From the NCBI GenBank assembly GCA_937862815.1, contig CALMED010000002.1:744001-808000 (forward strand): a stretch of DNA of 64,000 nucleotides, given 5' to 3'. Below are positions 20,760-30,665 of this stretch, piece after piece. The notes beneath the pieces were generated by a model, which searched no databases, was not told the DNA's origin, and saw only the letters and a program-made list of their open reading frames with translations. Position 1 is the stretch's first letter; every line of letters starts with the position of its first letter. The position numbers and the translations under genes were made by a program. This DNA comes from an uncultured Chitinophagaceae bacterium (lineage in GTDB: Bacteria > Bacteroidota > Bacteroidia > Chitinophagales > Chitinophagaceae).

Positions 20760-23700
20760 ATGGCATTCAGAAAAGACAATCGTCAGCGGCCTACGTTTTC
20801 CAAGATCACCATCGGGCTTGCTTCTCCCGACACCATCCTGGAGCGCAGCTTTGGTGAGGTACTGAAACCCGAGACCATCAACTACCGCACGTACAAACCC
20901 GAGCGGGATGGTCTGTTCTGCGAGCGCATTTTTGGTCCTGTAAAGGACTACGAATGCGCCTGCGGTAAGTACAAGCGTATCCGTTACAAAGGGATTGTGT
21001 GCGACCGTTGCGGTGTGGAAGTAACCGAAAAGAAAGTACGCCGCGAGCGCATGGGTCACATCAAACTGGTGGTGCCGGTGGTGCACATCTGGTACTTTAA
21101 GTCGTTGCCCAATAAAATCGGCTACCTGCTGGGGATGAGTTCCAAGAAGCTGGAGACGATTGTGTATTACGAACGCTACGTGGTAATCCAGCCCGGGGTG
21201 AAGGAAAACCTGAAAGCAGGCGATCTCCTCACGGAAGAAGAATACCTCGACCTGCTCGATACGCTTCCCAAGGACAATCAATACCTCCCCGACGAAGACC
21301 CGCAGAAATTTGTGGCCAAGATGGGAGCAGAAGCCGTACAGGACCTGCTGGCCCGTATTGACCTGGACCAGCTGAGCTACGACCTGCGGAATGCCGCTGC
21401 CACCGAAACCTCCCAGCAACGGAAAGCCGACGCGTTAAAGCGTCTGAGCGTGGTGGAAGCGTTCCGTGAAGCCAATGAAAATATTACCAACCGCCCGGAG
21501 TGGATGGTGATGCAGTACATCCCGGTTATTCCGCCGGAGCTGCGCCCCCTCGTACCTCTCGACGGTGGCCGTTTTGCCTCTTCGGATCTCAACGATCTTT
21601 ACCGTCGTGTGATCATCCGCAACAACCGTCTCAAGCGCCTGCTGGAGATCAAGGCTCCCGAGGTGATCCTCCGCAACGAAAAGCGGATGCTCCAGGAAGC
21701 CATTGACAGCCTGTTTGATAATTCCCGGAAGTCCAACGCGGTGAAAGCCGAAGGTGGCCGTGCACTGAAGTCGCTGAGCGATGTGCTCAAAGGCAAACAG
21801 GGCCGTTTCCGCCAGAACCTGCTGGGTAAGCGGGTGGATTATTCCGGCCGTTCGGTTATTGTAGTGGGTCCTGAACTGAAGCTGCACGAATGCGGTCTGC
21901 CCAAAGACATGGCAGCCGAACTGTTCAAGCCTTTTATCATCCGCAAACTCATTGAAAGAGGTATCGTAAAAACGGTGAAATCGGCCCGTAAACTGGTCGA
22001 CAAAAAAGAAGCCGTTGTTTGGGATATCCTCGAGAATATTCTGAAAGGACACCCGGTGATGCTCAACCGCGCCCCGACGTTGCACCGTTTGTCCATCCAG
22101 GCCTTCCAGCCCAAACTCATTGAAGGGAAAGCCATCCAGCTGCATCCCCTTGTTACCTCCGCGTTCAACGCCGACTTTGACGGTGACCAGATGGCAGTGC
22201 ACGTGCCGCTGAGCAACGCCGCCATCCTGGAGGCACAACTGCTGATGCTGGCATCGCATAACATCCTCAACCCCCAGAACGGAACGCCCATCACACTGCC
22301 TTCGCAGGACATGGTGTTGGGTTTGTATTACATTTCCAAAGGGAAAAAGACAACTGAAACCGAAGTGGTGAAGGGAGAGGGCAAGGCCTTCTACTCACCG
22401 GAGGAAGTGATCATTGCCTTCAACGAAGGCCGTGTAGACCTTCATGCACACATCAGGGTGAAGACCCATGTTCGGGAAAACGGCCAGCTGGTGCGCAAAC
22501 TGGTAGAAACTACAGTAGGACGTATAATTTTCAACCAGTTTGTTCCCAAAGAAGTAGGTTTCGTGAATGCGCTGCTGACCAAGAAAAACCTTCGCGAAAT
22601 CATCGGTGAGATCATTGAAATCACTGATGTTCCCAAAACGGCAAAATTCCTGGACGATATCAAGCAGCTTGGTTTCCGCATGGCCTTCCAGGGCGGCTTG
22701 TCGTTTAACATCAACGACCTGATCATCCCGGAAATCAAGCAGGAGATGATCGCTTCTGCCCAGGATGAAGTGGACGAAGTGTGGGATAACTACAACAACG
22801 GTCTGATCACCAATAACGAGCGGTACAACCAGATCATTGATATCTGGAGCCGCGTGGATACCCGTGTTACAGAAACGCTGATCCGCGAAATGGCAACCGA
22901 TAAGCAGGGTTTCAATTCTGTTTACATGATGCTCGACTCCGGCGCACGGGGCAGCAAGCAGCAGGTAAAGCAGCTGGCCGGTATCCGGGGCCTGATGGCC
23001 AAGCCGCGTAAGAGCGGATCCACCGGCAGCGAGATCATTGAAAACCCGGTACTGTCGAATTTCAAAGATGGGCTGAGTGTATTGGATTATTTCATTTCCA
23101 CCCACGGTGCCCGTAAAGGTCTTGCCGATACGGCCCTCAAAACAGCCGACGCCGGTTACCTCACCCGTCGTTTGGTTGACGTGGCCCAGGATGTGGTGAT
23201 TACAGAAGAGGATTGCGGTACCCTGAGGGGCATTGCCACAACGGCATTGAAAGACAACGAAGACATCATTGAGCCCCTGAGCGACCGGATTGAAGGCCGC
23301 ACTTCTGTACATAATGTGTACGATCCCCAGAGCGATGAATTGATCATAACTGCCGGTGAAGAAATTTCTGCGGCGGTAGCCAAGCGGATTGAAGACGCGG
23401 GTATTGAGATGGTCGAAATCCGCTCGGTACTTACCTGCGAAAGCAAACGGGGTGTGTGCGTGAAGTGTTACGGAAAGAACCTGGCCACCGGTATCCTTGC
23501 ACAGAAAGGCGACGCCGTTGGCATCATCGCGGCCCAGTCGATCGGTGAACCCGGTACCCAGCTTACCCTGCGTACCTTCCACGTGGGTGGTGTGGCCGGA
23601 TCTGCTTCGGTGGAATCCACACTCAATGCCAAATTCGATGGCACCATTCAGTTTGACGGTCTGCGTACTGTTACCACCACCAACAACGAGGGTAACAAGA

Positions 23701-25046
23701 TCCAGGTGGTGATTGGTCGTACCGGGGAAGTTCGGATCATGGACGTGAAGAATGACCGGCTGCTGATCACAAATAACATTCCCTACGGTTCAACTCTCCA
23801 GGTGAAGGAAGGACAGCAGGTGAAAAAAGGTGAAGTGATCTGCTCCTGGGATCCGTTCAACAACGTGGTAATCGCCGAGATTGCAGGTACCGTTAAGTTT
23901 GAGAACATCATTGACGGTGTAACCTACCGCGACGAGGCCGACGAACAAACGGGTCACCGCGAGAAAGTGGTGATCGAAACCAAGGACAAAACAAAGATAC
24001 CTGCGGTACTGGTAGAGGGCGGTAAAGAAGTTAAATCCTACAACCTCCCTGTTGGCTCTCACATTGTGATAGAAGAAGGCGAAGACGTGGTGGCCGGCCA
24101 GGTGCTGGTGAAGATTCCCCGCGTACTGGGCAAGCTCCGGGATATCACCGGTGGTCTGCCCCGCGTAACGGAACTCTTCGAAGCCCGGAACCCGGGTAAC
24201 CCTGCCATTGTATCTGAGATTGACGGTGTGGTATCCTTTGGCGCAATTAAACGGGGTAACCGCGAAATCATCGTTACCAGCAAGGACGAAGTGGTGAAAA
24301 AATACCTCGTTCCGCTGACCCGCCAGATCCTGGCACAGGAAGGTGATTTCGTAAAAGCCGGTGCTCCCCTGAGCGATGGCCAGATCGCACCCGGCGATAT
24401 CCTCACCATCAAAGGTCCCTTCGCCGTTCAGGAGTATGTGGTAAATGAAATCCAGGAAGTGTACCGCCTCCAGGGTGTGCGCATCAACGACAAGCACATT
24501 GAAGTGATCGTACGCCAGATGATGAAGAAAGTTGAAATCATAGATGCCGGCGATACCAAGTTCCTCGAAGAAGACCTGGTGGATCGTTTCGAATTCATTG
24601 ATGAAAACGACCGCATCTTCGATAAAAAAGTGGTGACCAACCCCGGCGACAGCAGCAAGTACCGTCCCGGTCAGATCATTACGCTCCGTGAACTGCGGGA
24701 AGAAAACAGCCAGCTGCGCCGCAGCGATAAGGTCCTCATCGAAGTACGCGATGCGCATCCCGCCACCGCACAACCTGTGTTGCTGGGTATCACCAAAGCC
24801 TCGCTGGGCGTTCAAAGCTGGATTTCGGCAGCTTCCTTCCAGGAAACAACCAAGGTCCTGAGCACAGCCGCAATCGAAGGCAAAACCGACTACCTGCTCG
24901 GTCTGAAGGAAAACGTGATCACCGGTCACGCCATCCCGGCGGGTTCCGGTCTTCGCGAATTCGAAAACATGATTGTGGGCAGCAAAGAGGAATACGAACT
25001 GCTGTTGACGGCCAAGGAAGCCATGAGCTTCGACGACGAAGAATAA
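20760..25046 (+). CDS. rpoC: DNA-directed RNA polymerase subunit beta'
   Basis: Largest RNA polymerase subunit, 1,428 residues. It has the N-terminal zinc site ([20 protein letters not shown], about residues 64-83), the catalytic magnesium motif [16 protein letters not shown] (about residue 467), the bridge-helix and trigger-loop region ([20 protein letters not shown]) and the second zinc site beginning at CGTLRG with [13 protein letters not shown]. Length fits Bacteroidota. It follows rpoB on the same transcript and ends before a strong intrinsic terminator. Confidence 0.98.
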   Translation: MAFRKDNRQRPTFSKITIGLASPDTILERSFGEVLKPETINYRTYKPERDGLFCERIFGPVKDYECACGKYKRIRYKGIVCDRCGVEVTEKKVRRERMGHIKLVVPVVHIWYFKSLPNKIGYLLGMSSKKLETIVYYERYVVIQPGVKENLKAGDLLTEEEYLDLLDTLPKDNQYLPDEDPQKFVAKMGAEAVQDLLARIDLDQLSYDLRNAAATETSQQRKADALKRLSVVEAFREANENITNRPEWMVMQYIPVIPPELRPLVPLDGGRFASSDLNDLYRRVIIRNNRLKRLLEIKAPEVILRNEKRMLQEAIDSLFDNSRKSNAVKAEGGRALKSLSDVLKGKQGRFRQNLLGKRVDYSGRSVIVVGPELKLHECGLPKDMAAELFKPFIIRKLIERGIVKTVKSARKLVDKKEAVVWDILENILKGHPVMLNRAPTLHRLSIQAFQPKLIEGKAIQLHPLVTSAFNADFDGDQMAVHVPLSNAAILEAQLLMLASHNILNPQNGTPITLPSQDMVLGLYYISKGKKTTETEVVKGEGKAFYSPEEVIIAFNEGRVDLHAHIRVKTHVRENGQLVRKLVETTVGRIIFNQFVPKEVGFVNALLTKKNLREIIGEIIEITDVPKTAKFLDDIKQLGFRMAFQGGLSFNINDLIIPEIKQEMIASAQDEVDEVWDNYNNGLITNNERYNQIIDIWSRVDTRVTETLIREMATDKQGFNSVYMMLDSGARGSKQQVKQLAGIRGLMAKPRKSGSTGSEIIENPVLSNFKDGLSVLDYFISTHGARKGLADTALKTADAGYLTRRLVDVAQDVVITEEDCGTLRGIATTALKDNEDIIEPLSDRIEGRTSVHNVYDPQSDELIITAGEEISAAVAKRIEDAGIEMVEIRSVLTCESKRGVCVKCYGKNLATGILAQKGDAVGIIAAQSIGEPGTQLTLRTFHVGGVAGSASVESTLNAKFDGTIQFDGLRTVTTTNNEGNKIQVVIGRTGEVRIMDVKNDRLLITNNIPYGSTLQVKEGQQVKKGEVICSWDPFNNVVIAEIAGTVKFENIIDGVTYRDEADEQTGHREKVVIETKDKTKIPAVLVEGGKEVKSYNLPVGSHIVIEEGEDVVAGQVLVKIPRVLGKLRDITGGLPRVTELFEARNPGNPAIVSEIDGVVSFGAIKRGNREIIVTSKDEVVKKYLVPLTRQILAQEGDFVKAGAPLSDGQIAPGDILTIKGPFAVQEYVVNEIQEVYRLQGVRINDKHIEVIVRQMMKKVEIIDAGDTKFLEEDLVDRFEFIDENDRIFDKKVVTNPGDSSKYRPGQIITLRELREENSQLRRSDKVLIEVRDAHPATAQPVLLGITKASLGVQSWISAASFQETTKVLSTAAIEGKTDYLLGLKENVITGHAIPAGSGLREFENMIVGSKEEYELLLTAKEAMSFDDEE

Positions 25047-25068
25047 ACGGAGCATTCCATAAAAAAGT

Positions 25069-25098
25069 AAAGCCCTGCCGCCTGCGGCGGGGCTTTTT
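25069..25098 (+). terminator. Intrinsic terminator of the rpoBC operon
   Basis: A 12-bp GC-rich stem (left arm 25069-25080, right arm 25085-25096, loop CCTG) runs into TTTTT, 23 bases after the rpoC stop. Confidence 0.85.
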
Positions 25099-25186
25099 AC
25101 TGACCGGATCCCGCTGTTAATGCTTTCTTAATTATTTCAACCGACTTTCTGAATCGCAGGCATTTAAAGTAGCTTGCTTCACGCGT

Positions 25187-25801
25187 ATGAAACAGTTTCA
25201 ATCTATTTTACTGGTAGTGCTAACGCTGGCACTTGGGGTACTCTATTTTCTTCATTTCAAAACCGGTGCTGCGCCCAAAAAAGCAGGCACACCCGCAACG
25301 AATACCTCAGCGGCTGAACCGTCGCCCGAACAGGTCCGGATCGCCTACATTGACCTCGACACGATCAAGGAATATTACACCTACTTCAAGCTGAAGAATG
25401 ATGAGATAGACCGGGAAAAGCAGAGGATTGAAAATGAAATCCAGGGTGGTGTCAGCAAACTGGAAAAAGACCGCATGGAGTTTCTGAAAAAAGGAGAGGC
25501 CATTACCCAGATTGAAGCGGAAAATTTTCAACGGGATTACCAGAACCGGTATCAGCAGTTGGGCGTACGGCGGGAAACCCTGCTCAATCAGCATCTGAAT
25601 AACCAGGCCAAAGCTCTCGACGATATTCAGAAGCGAATCAACGAATACCTGAAAGATTACAATCAGCAGGCCGGTTACCATTTTATTTTCTCCACCGGCG
25701 AGGGCAACCTCACCCTGTACTACAAAGATTCTGCCTACAACATCACCCGGGAAGTCATTGCCGGCCTCAATGAAGCGTACGAGCGTACTAAAAAGAAATA
25801 A
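25187..25801 (+). CDS. OmpH/Skp-like periplasmic protein
   Basis: Probable envelope chaperone of the OmpH (Skp) family, which escorts outer membrane proteins across the periplasm. The 204-residue product starts with an N-terminal hydrophobic segment (SILLVVLTLALGVLYFLHF) that may be an uncleaved anchor, then a low-complexity Ala/Pro/Thr linker. The OmpH core opens with RIAYIDLDTIKEYYTYF, followed by a long coiled coil rich in Lys, Glu and Gln (about residues 75-165). The C-terminal FIFSTGEGNLTLYYKDSAYN is the usual family ending. It sits alone between the rpoC terminator and a permease gene. Confidence 0.82.
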   Translation: MKQFQSILLVVLTLALGVLYFLHFKTGAAPKKAGTPATNTSAAEPSPEQVRIAYIDLDTIKEYYTYFKLKNDEIDREKQRIENEIQGGVSKLEKDRMEFLKKGEAITQIEAENFQRDYQNRYQQLGVRRETLLNQHLNNQAKALDDIQKRINEYLKDYNQQAGYHFIFSTGEGNLTLYYKDSAYNITREVIAGLNEAYERTKKK

Positions 25802-25862
25802 GCTGCAGGTTTAATTCTTATCTTTCCTTCCTGTTTCATAACAACCGCACGGAGCCGGAGGT

Positions 25863-25882
25863 AAAAGCTTTTTCGCTTTTTT
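25863..25882 (+). terminator. Weak terminator-like hairpin after the OmpH-like gene
   Basis: AAAAGC and GCTTTT form a 6-bp stem around a TTTTTC loop, followed by further T. It is weak but correctly placed between the OmpH-like gene and the permease. Confidence 0.35.
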
Positions 25883-25914
25883 AAGGGCTTCAGCGCCATG
25901 ACCAACTGACTACT

Positions 25915-27327
25915 ATGTCTGCACAACAGGAATTCAAGCCCACCCTCGGTCTGCTCGATGCCACCATGGTGGTAGCCGGCTCCATGATCGGTTCCGGCAT
26001 TTTTATTGTAAGCGCCGATATTACCCGCAATGCAGGCAGTGCCGGTTGGCTCATTGCCGTATGGCTGATTACGGGATTTATGACACTTACAGCAGCCGTC
26101 AGCTATGGGGAGCTGAGTGGTATGTTTCCCAAGGCCGGCGGGCAGTACGTGTACCTGAAAGAAGCATACAATCCACTTCTCGGCTTTTTGTATGGGTGGA
26201 GTTTTTTCATGGTTATTCAAACAGCCACCATCGCCGCCGTAGGAGTTGCGTTTGCCAAGTTCATGGCCTACCTCGTGCCGGGTGTGAGTGAGGACCTTGT
26301 AGCCATCGACCTGGGCTTTTTGCAGGTATCACCGGCACAGCTGGTTTCTATTGCCCTCATCGTGTTACTTACCTACATTAACACCCGGGGCGTGCGGGAA
26401 GGCAAACTGATCCAAACGACGTTTACAGTTACCAAACTTATCAGTCTTTTTGGGCTGATAGTATTCGGACTGATCTTTCTGAAACCCGACGTTTGGAACA
26501 GCAACTGGTCCAATGCCTGGAATCTCCGCCCGCTGGATGCAGATGGAACATACGGCACCTACACAATCATGGCGGCCCTCGGGGCCATAGCGGCAGCTAT
26601 GGTGGGATCCATCTTCAGCAGCGATGCATGGAATAACGTAACCTTTATTGCCGGCGAAATTAAAAATCCCAAACGCAACATCGGGCTGAGTCTTTTTCTT
26701 GGTACGCTGATCGTGACCATCATCTATGTATCCGCCAACCTGATGTACACCGCCGTACTTCCTCTGCAGGAGATTGCTTCCGCCGAAAAAGACCGGGTGG
26801 CCGTAGCTGCCTCGCAACAAATCTTCGGCAATGCGGGCACCGTGATCATTGCCCTTATGATTATGATCGCCACGTTTGGCTGTAACAACGGACTCATCCT
26901 GGCCGGCGCCCGGGTGTACTATACCATGGCCAGGGATGGCCTTTTTTTCAAACAGGCCGGTCAGCTCAACCGTTTTGCCGTTCCCCAGTGGAGCCTCTGG
27001 GTGCAGTGCGTGATTGCCTGCCTGTGGAGTATGAGTGGCCGTTATGGCCAGTTGCTCGACATGATCTCTTTTGTAGTGGTATTATTTTACATGCTCACCA
27101 TCGCCGGAATTTTTATTCTCCGGAAAAAGCAACCCCATACGGAACGTCCGTATAAGGCATTTGGGTACCCGGTTCTTCCGGCCCTGTACATTCTGATGGG
27201 ACTCAGCTTTTGCGGCCTACTCATCGTGTACAAACCGCAGTTTACCTGGCCGGGCCTCATCATCACCCTGCTGGGTATTCCCGTTTATTTCCGGGCCGTC
27301 GCCGGCAGGAAAAAGCAGCAGCCGTAA
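25915..27327 (+). CDS. APC family amino acid permease
   Basis: Inner membrane amino acid transporter of the amino acid-polyamine-organocation superfamily, 470 residues with about 12 hydrophobic segments. The N-terminal segment contains VVAGSMIGSGIFIVSADI, the unwound helix-1 motif (GSGIF) that binds the substrate amino group; GELSGMFPKAGGQYVYLKEA in helix 3 and SDAWNNVTFIAGEIKNPKRN in the loop after helix 6 are also typical, the latter seen in the LAT/SteT-like branch. Substrate cannot be fixed. It is preceded by about 110 bases with a weak terminator and followed closely by the DUF4254 gene. Confidence 0.88.
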   Translation: MSAQQEFKPTLGLLDATMVVAGSMIGSGIFIVSADITRNAGSAGWLIAVWLITGFMTLTAAVSYGELSGMFPKAGGQYVYLKEAYNPLLGFLYGWSFFMVIQTATIAAVGVAFAKFMAYLVPGVSEDLVAIDLGFLQVSPAQLVSIALIVLLTYINTRGVREGKLIQTTFTVTKLISLFGLIVFGLIFLKPDVWNSNWSNAWNLRPLDADGTYGTYTIMAALGAIAAAMVGSIFSSDAWNNVTFIAGEIKNPKRNIGLSLFLGTLIVTIIYVSANLMYTAVLPLQEIASAEKDRVAVAASQQIFGNAGTVIIALMIMIATFGCNNGLILAGARVYYTMARDGLFFKQAGQLNRFAVPQWSLWVQCVIACLWSMSGRYGQLLDMISFVVVLFYMLTIAGIFILRKKQPHTERPYKAFGYPVLPALYILMGLSFCGLLIVYKPQFTWPGLIITLLGIPVYFRAVAGRKKQQP

Positions 27328-27329
27328 GT

Positions 27330-27337
27330 TATCTTTG
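27330..27337 (+). promoter_or_regulatory. Putative -7 promoter box of the DUF4254 gene
   Basis: Reads TATCTTTG, matching TAnnTTTG, 13 bases upstream of the ATG at 27351 and just after the permease stop. Confidence 0.5.
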
Positions 27338-27350
27338 CACAAACTTTTAT

Positions 27351-27953
27351 ATGCTCACCAGCCAGCAATGCTTTCAAGTATTTGAGTCCTGCATCCGGGA
27401 TTATCATGTAGTTGACCATGTAGACCAGCCGCTGCACATTCCTTATGCCCCCGGAACTGCTGAACACCTGTTGTACCGGAAAAACTGGATTGATACGGTA
27501 CAGTGGCACCTGGAAGACATCATCCGCAACCCGGCGATTGACCCGGCCGAAGCATTACAACTTAAGCGGCGTATCGATGCCAGCAACCAGGACCGTACCG
27601 ACCTGGTGGAAGTGCTCGACAACCTGCTGCTCCAGGAACTAACCCCGGCAACAGCCGACCCGGTTGCACCCTTGAACACGGAAACCCCGGCCTGGGCCAT
27701 TGACCGTCTTTCCATTCTGGCATTAAAAATTTACCACATGCGGGTGGAGGCTGAACGCACGGATGTGGACGAAGTTCACCGCCAGCGGTGCAGCGCCAAA
27801 CTGGCGGTGCTGCTGGAACAACAGGCCGATCTTTCCGGGTCCATTGATGCCTTGCTGGACGATATCCGCACCGGCAAAAAACGCATGAAGCTGTACCGGC
27901 AGATGAAGATGTACAACGATCCTTCCCTCAACCCGGTTCTGTATAAAAAGTAG
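27351..27953 (+). CDS. DUF4254 domain-containing protein
   Basis: About 200-residue cytoplasmic, largely helical protein of unknown function. The start at 27351 (MLTSQQCFQVFES) is set by the promoter box just upstream; the open frame extends further but overlaps the permease. The conserved family segments are LYRKNWIDTVQWHLEDIIRN near residue 43 and ETPAWAIDRLSILALKIYHM near 108, with a charged C-terminus (GKKRMKLYRQMKMYNDPSLN). The neighbouring GT9 heptosyltransferase gene, starting 4 bases after the stop, suggests a role in lipopolysaccharide or glycan assembly (inference). Confidence 0.8.
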   Translation: MLTSQQCFQVFESCIRDYHVVDHVDQPLHIPYAPGTAEHLLYRKNWIDTVQWHLEDIIRNPAIDPAEALQLKRRIDASNQDRTDLVEVLDNLLLQELTPATADPVAPLNTETPAWAIDRLSILALKIYHMRVEAERTDVDEVHRQRCSAKLAVLLEQQADLSGSIDALLDDIRTGKKRMKLYRQMKMYNDPSLNPVLYKK

Positions 27954-27957
27954 ATAC

Positions 27958-29034
27958 TTGCCGCTGCCCCGACACATATTGGTGATCCGGCTCTCCGCTC
28001 CCGGCGATGTGGCCATGACCATTCCGGTGCTGCATTCACTCCGGGCTGCATACCCCGATCTGCGGATAACCGTCCTCACCCAGGAACGGCTGGCCCCGCT
28101 TTTTGCAGGACTGGATGCAACCCTGCTGGCTGCCGATACAAAAGGACGTCACAAAGGATGGAAAGGATTGCTGCTGCTGGTGCGGGAGGTAACTGCCTTC
28201 CTGCGGCAATCAGGCGGACGAACAGTTGTAGCCGATCTGCACGGCGTTTTACGGGCAGCTGTGCTGTGTTCCTTGCTACGGTTACAGGGATACCCGGTTG
28301 CTGTCATTCAAAAGGGAAGGAACGGGAAACGGCTGCTGACACGCAGAGCAGGCAAACAGCTGAAGCCGCTGCCCACTTCGTTTGATCGGTACCGTGATGT
28401 TTTGGCCCGCCTGGGTTTTTCGTTTCCATACCGGTTTAATGGACTGTTTACCGAACCCCCGGCACTGCCCGAAGCTGCTGCCGCACTCGCGGCCGGGAGA
28501 CGTCAACCCTGGATCGGGCTAGCGCCTTTTGCCGCTTTCCGCGAAAAAATGTATCCCCTGGAGCAGATGGAACAGGTGGTGGCCCGCTTGCAGGAAAAAT
28601 ATACGGTCTTCTTGTTTGGCAGTCCGGCCGAAGCCCCGCTCCTTGCATCCTGGCAGCAACGATACCCCGGTTGTGTGTCGGTGGCAGGAACCCTGCACCT
28701 GGAAGAAGAACTGCAGCTGATGGCCCACCTGGCCGTGATGGTGAGCATGGATTCGGCGAACATGCATTTTGCCTCCCTGGTACGGGTACCGGTGGTGTCG
28801 GTATGGGGACCAACCCACCCCTTTGCCGGTTTTATGGGCTGGCAGCAGGAGGCCGCCCTGGCGGTTCAAACCGATCTTCCCTGCCGCCCCTGTTCGGTTT
28901 TTGGCAACCAGCCCTGCTACCTGGGTACGCATGCCTGCATGCGGGAATTATCGCCGGAACGGATCGTGGAACGGGTTAGTTTTGTGCTTGGAGAGCAGTC
29001 GTTCACAACCCCCTCTGCCGCTACATTAACATGA
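27958..29034 (+). CDS. Glycosyltransferase family 9 (ADP-heptose:LPS heptosyltransferase-like)
   Basis: Probable GT-B heptosyltransferase adding a sugar to the lipopolysaccharide core at the inner membrane. The 358-residue product has the family's N-terminal RLSAPGDVAMTIPVLHSL and C-terminal donor-site elements (GLAPFAAFREKMYPLEQMEQ, VSMDSANMHFASLVRVPVVS, VWGPTHPFAGF). The start appears to be TTG at 27958, since no ATG or GTG lies at the correct N-terminus; this is unusual and less certain. It begins 4 bases after the DUF4254 stop and overlaps the next gene by 4 bases (ATGA), so the genes are translationally coupled. Confidence 0.85.
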   Translation: MPLPRHILVIRLSAPGDVAMTIPVLHSLRAAYPDLRITVLTQERLAPLFAGLDATLLAADTKGRHKGWKGLLLLVREVTAFLRQSGGRTVVADLHGVLRAAVLCSLLRLQGYPVAVIQKGRNGKRLLTRRAGKQLKPLPTSFDRYRDVLARLGFSFPYRFNGLFTEPPALPEAAAALAAGRRQPWIGLAPFAAFREKMYPLEQMEQVVARLQEKYTVFLFGSPAEAPLLASWQQRYPGCVSVAGTLHLEEELQLMAHLAVMVSMDSANMHFASLVRVPVVSVWGPTHPFAGFMGWQQEAALAVQTDLPCRPCSVFGNQPCYLGTHACMRELSPERIVERVSFVLGEQSFTTPSAATLT

Positions 29035-29963
29035 ACCCTTGTTATTCCATTGCCATTCACGGCGGCGCCGGCACCATCCGGCGGGAGGACATGGATCCTT
29101 CCCTCGAACAGAAGTACACCCAGGCGCTGGAGGATGCGCTCGCAGCCGGTTACCGGGTGCTGGAAACGGGCGGAACGGCTACCGATGCGGTTGCTGCCGC
29201 CGTGGTATCGCTGGAAGACTGCATCCTCTTTAATGCCGGGCGGGGTTCGGTGTTTACCCGCCAGGGCCAGCACGAGATGGATGCCGCCATCATGGACGGC
29301 CAAACCCTGGCGGCCGGAGCCGTGGCCGGCGTGCAGCAAGTACGCAACCCGGTACTGCTGGCCCTTGCCGTCATGCAAAAAAGTCAGCATGTCATGCTCA
29401 GCAATGCAGGTGCCTTGCAGCTTGCCCGGGAGCAGGGCCTGGCGCTGGAACCCGACGATTATTTTTATTCCGCCTTCCGCTATGAACAATGGCAGCAGAT
29501 GCGTTTGAGCGACCAAACCATGCTGGATCATAACCTGCCGGGTGAACGTAAATTTGGAACCGTTGGCGCCGTGGCCTGCGACCGGCAGGGAAACCTGGCT
29601 GCTGCCACCAGCACGGGAGGGATGACCAACAAAGACTACAACCGCATCGGCGACAGTCCCATCATCGGCGCCGGTACCTATGCCAACAACCGCACCTGTG
29701 CTGTTTCCTGCACCGGTCATGGTGAAATGTTCATCCGGGCTGTTGCGGCCTACGATGTCAGCTGCCTGATGGAATACAATGGATGCACTTTACAGGAAGC
29801 TATGAACATTGTAACACTGGATAAATTAGTGCACCTGCAGGGCGAAGGGGGCATGATTGGTGTGGACGCCCGGGGAAATGCAGCGCTCGTGTTCAACAGC
29901 GAAGGTATGTACAGGGGACTGCAAAGCAGCGATGGCACCCGGAAAGTGGCCATTTACCGCTGA
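29031..29963 (+). CDS. Isoaspartyl peptidase / plant-type L-asparaginase
   Basis: N-terminal nucleophile hydrolase that cleaves beta-aspartyl dipeptides and asparagine. The 310-residue precursor should self-cleave before the Thr of FGTVGAVACDRQG (about residue 180), making alpha and beta subunits. Further motifs are IHGGAGTIRREDMD at the N-terminus, AVVSLEDCILFNAGRGSVFT, and in the beta part AATSTGGMTNKDYNRIGDSP and SCTGHGEMFIRA. It has no signal peptide, so it is cytoplasmic. It overlaps the glycosyltransferase gene by 4 bases and is followed after 28 bases by ispD, though the functions do not obviously relate. Confidence 0.92.
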   Translation: MNPCYSIAIHGGAGTIRREDMDPSLEQKYTQALEDALAAGYRVLETGGTATDAVAAAVVSLEDCILFNAGRGSVFTRQGQHEMDAAIMDGQTLAAGAVAGVQQVRNPVLLALAVMQKSQHVMLSNAGALQLAREQGLALEPDDYFYSAFRYEQWQQMRLSDQTMLDHNLPGERKFGTVGAVACDRQGNLAAATSTGGMTNKDYNRIGDSPIIGAGTYANNRTCAVSCTGHGEMFIRAVAAYDVSCLMEYNGCTLQEAMNIVTLDKLVHLQGEGGMIGVDARGNAALVFNSEGMYRGLQSSDGTRKVAIYR

Positions 29964-29991
29964 GTACTTGCAACAAAAATACAAGTGTCAC

Positions 29992-30660
29992 ATGAAAACA
30001 TATGCAGTTATCGTAGCCGGCGGATCCGGCACCCGCATGGGGTCGGTGTTACCCAAGCAGTTTTTACTGGTGCAGGGGAAGCCCGTGTTGTATCATACCA
30101 TCCAGGCCTTTGTACAGGCTTTTCCCGGAATTGACGTGATTCTCGTACTCCCGGAAGAGCACCTGGAACTGGGCCGGGAAATAGTGGATGGATATTTTGA
30201 TGACCGGCAAATACGCCTCACTGCAGGAGGAGAGACCCGCTTTCATTCGGTGCAGAACGGCCTCCGGTTGGTGCAGGAGGAATCCATCGTATTTGTGCAC
30301 GACGGAGTGCGTTGCCTGGTATCCGGCGACTTATTGCAGCGCTGTTATAACTCCGCCCTGGAGACCGGCAGCGCCGTGCCCGTTGTGGAGTCGCGTGACA
30401 GCCTGCGCATGCTCACCGAAGAAGGCAGTGAACCGGTGGACCGTTCGCGGATCCGGCTGGTACAAACCCCGCAGACCTTTCACAGCAAGATCCTGCAGGC
30501 TGCTTTTGATATTGATTATAAAGAACGCTTCACTGATGAAGCAACCGTTGTGGAAGCCTTTGGTTTAAAAGTGACCCTGGTGCCGGGGGATCCGTCGAAC
30601 ATTAAAATCACCACGCCCATTGATCTCGTGGTGGCCGAACAACTGATGCAGACATCCTGA
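29992..30660 (+). CDS. ispD: 2-C-methyl-D-erythritol 4-phosphate cytidylyltransferase
   Basis: Third step of the MEP isoprenoid pathway: CTP plus methylerythritol phosphate gives CDP-methylerythritol. The 222-residue product starts with the nucleotide-binding loop AVIVAGGSGTRMGSVLPKQF, and has VFVHDGVRCLVS, QTPQTFHSKIL and TDEATVVEAFGLKVTLVPGD followed by NIKITTPIDLVVAE, all standard for IspD. The usual Ala of the HDGARP-type motif is Val here. The start at 29992 is fixed by the N-terminal loop. The gene converges on the next one, with stops 5 bases apart. Confidence 0.95.
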   Translation: MKTYAVIVAGGSGTRMGSVLPKQFLLVQGKPVLYHTIQAFVQAFPGIDVILVLPEEHLELGREIVDGYFDDRQIRLTAGGETRFHSVQNGLRLVQEESIVFVHDGVRCLVSGDLLQRCYNSALETGSAVPVVESRDSLRMLTEEGSEPVDRSRIRLVQTPQTFHSKILQAAFDIDYKERFTDEATVVEAFGLKVTLVPGDPSNIKITTPIDLVVAEQLMQTS

Positions 30661-30665
30661 GTACT

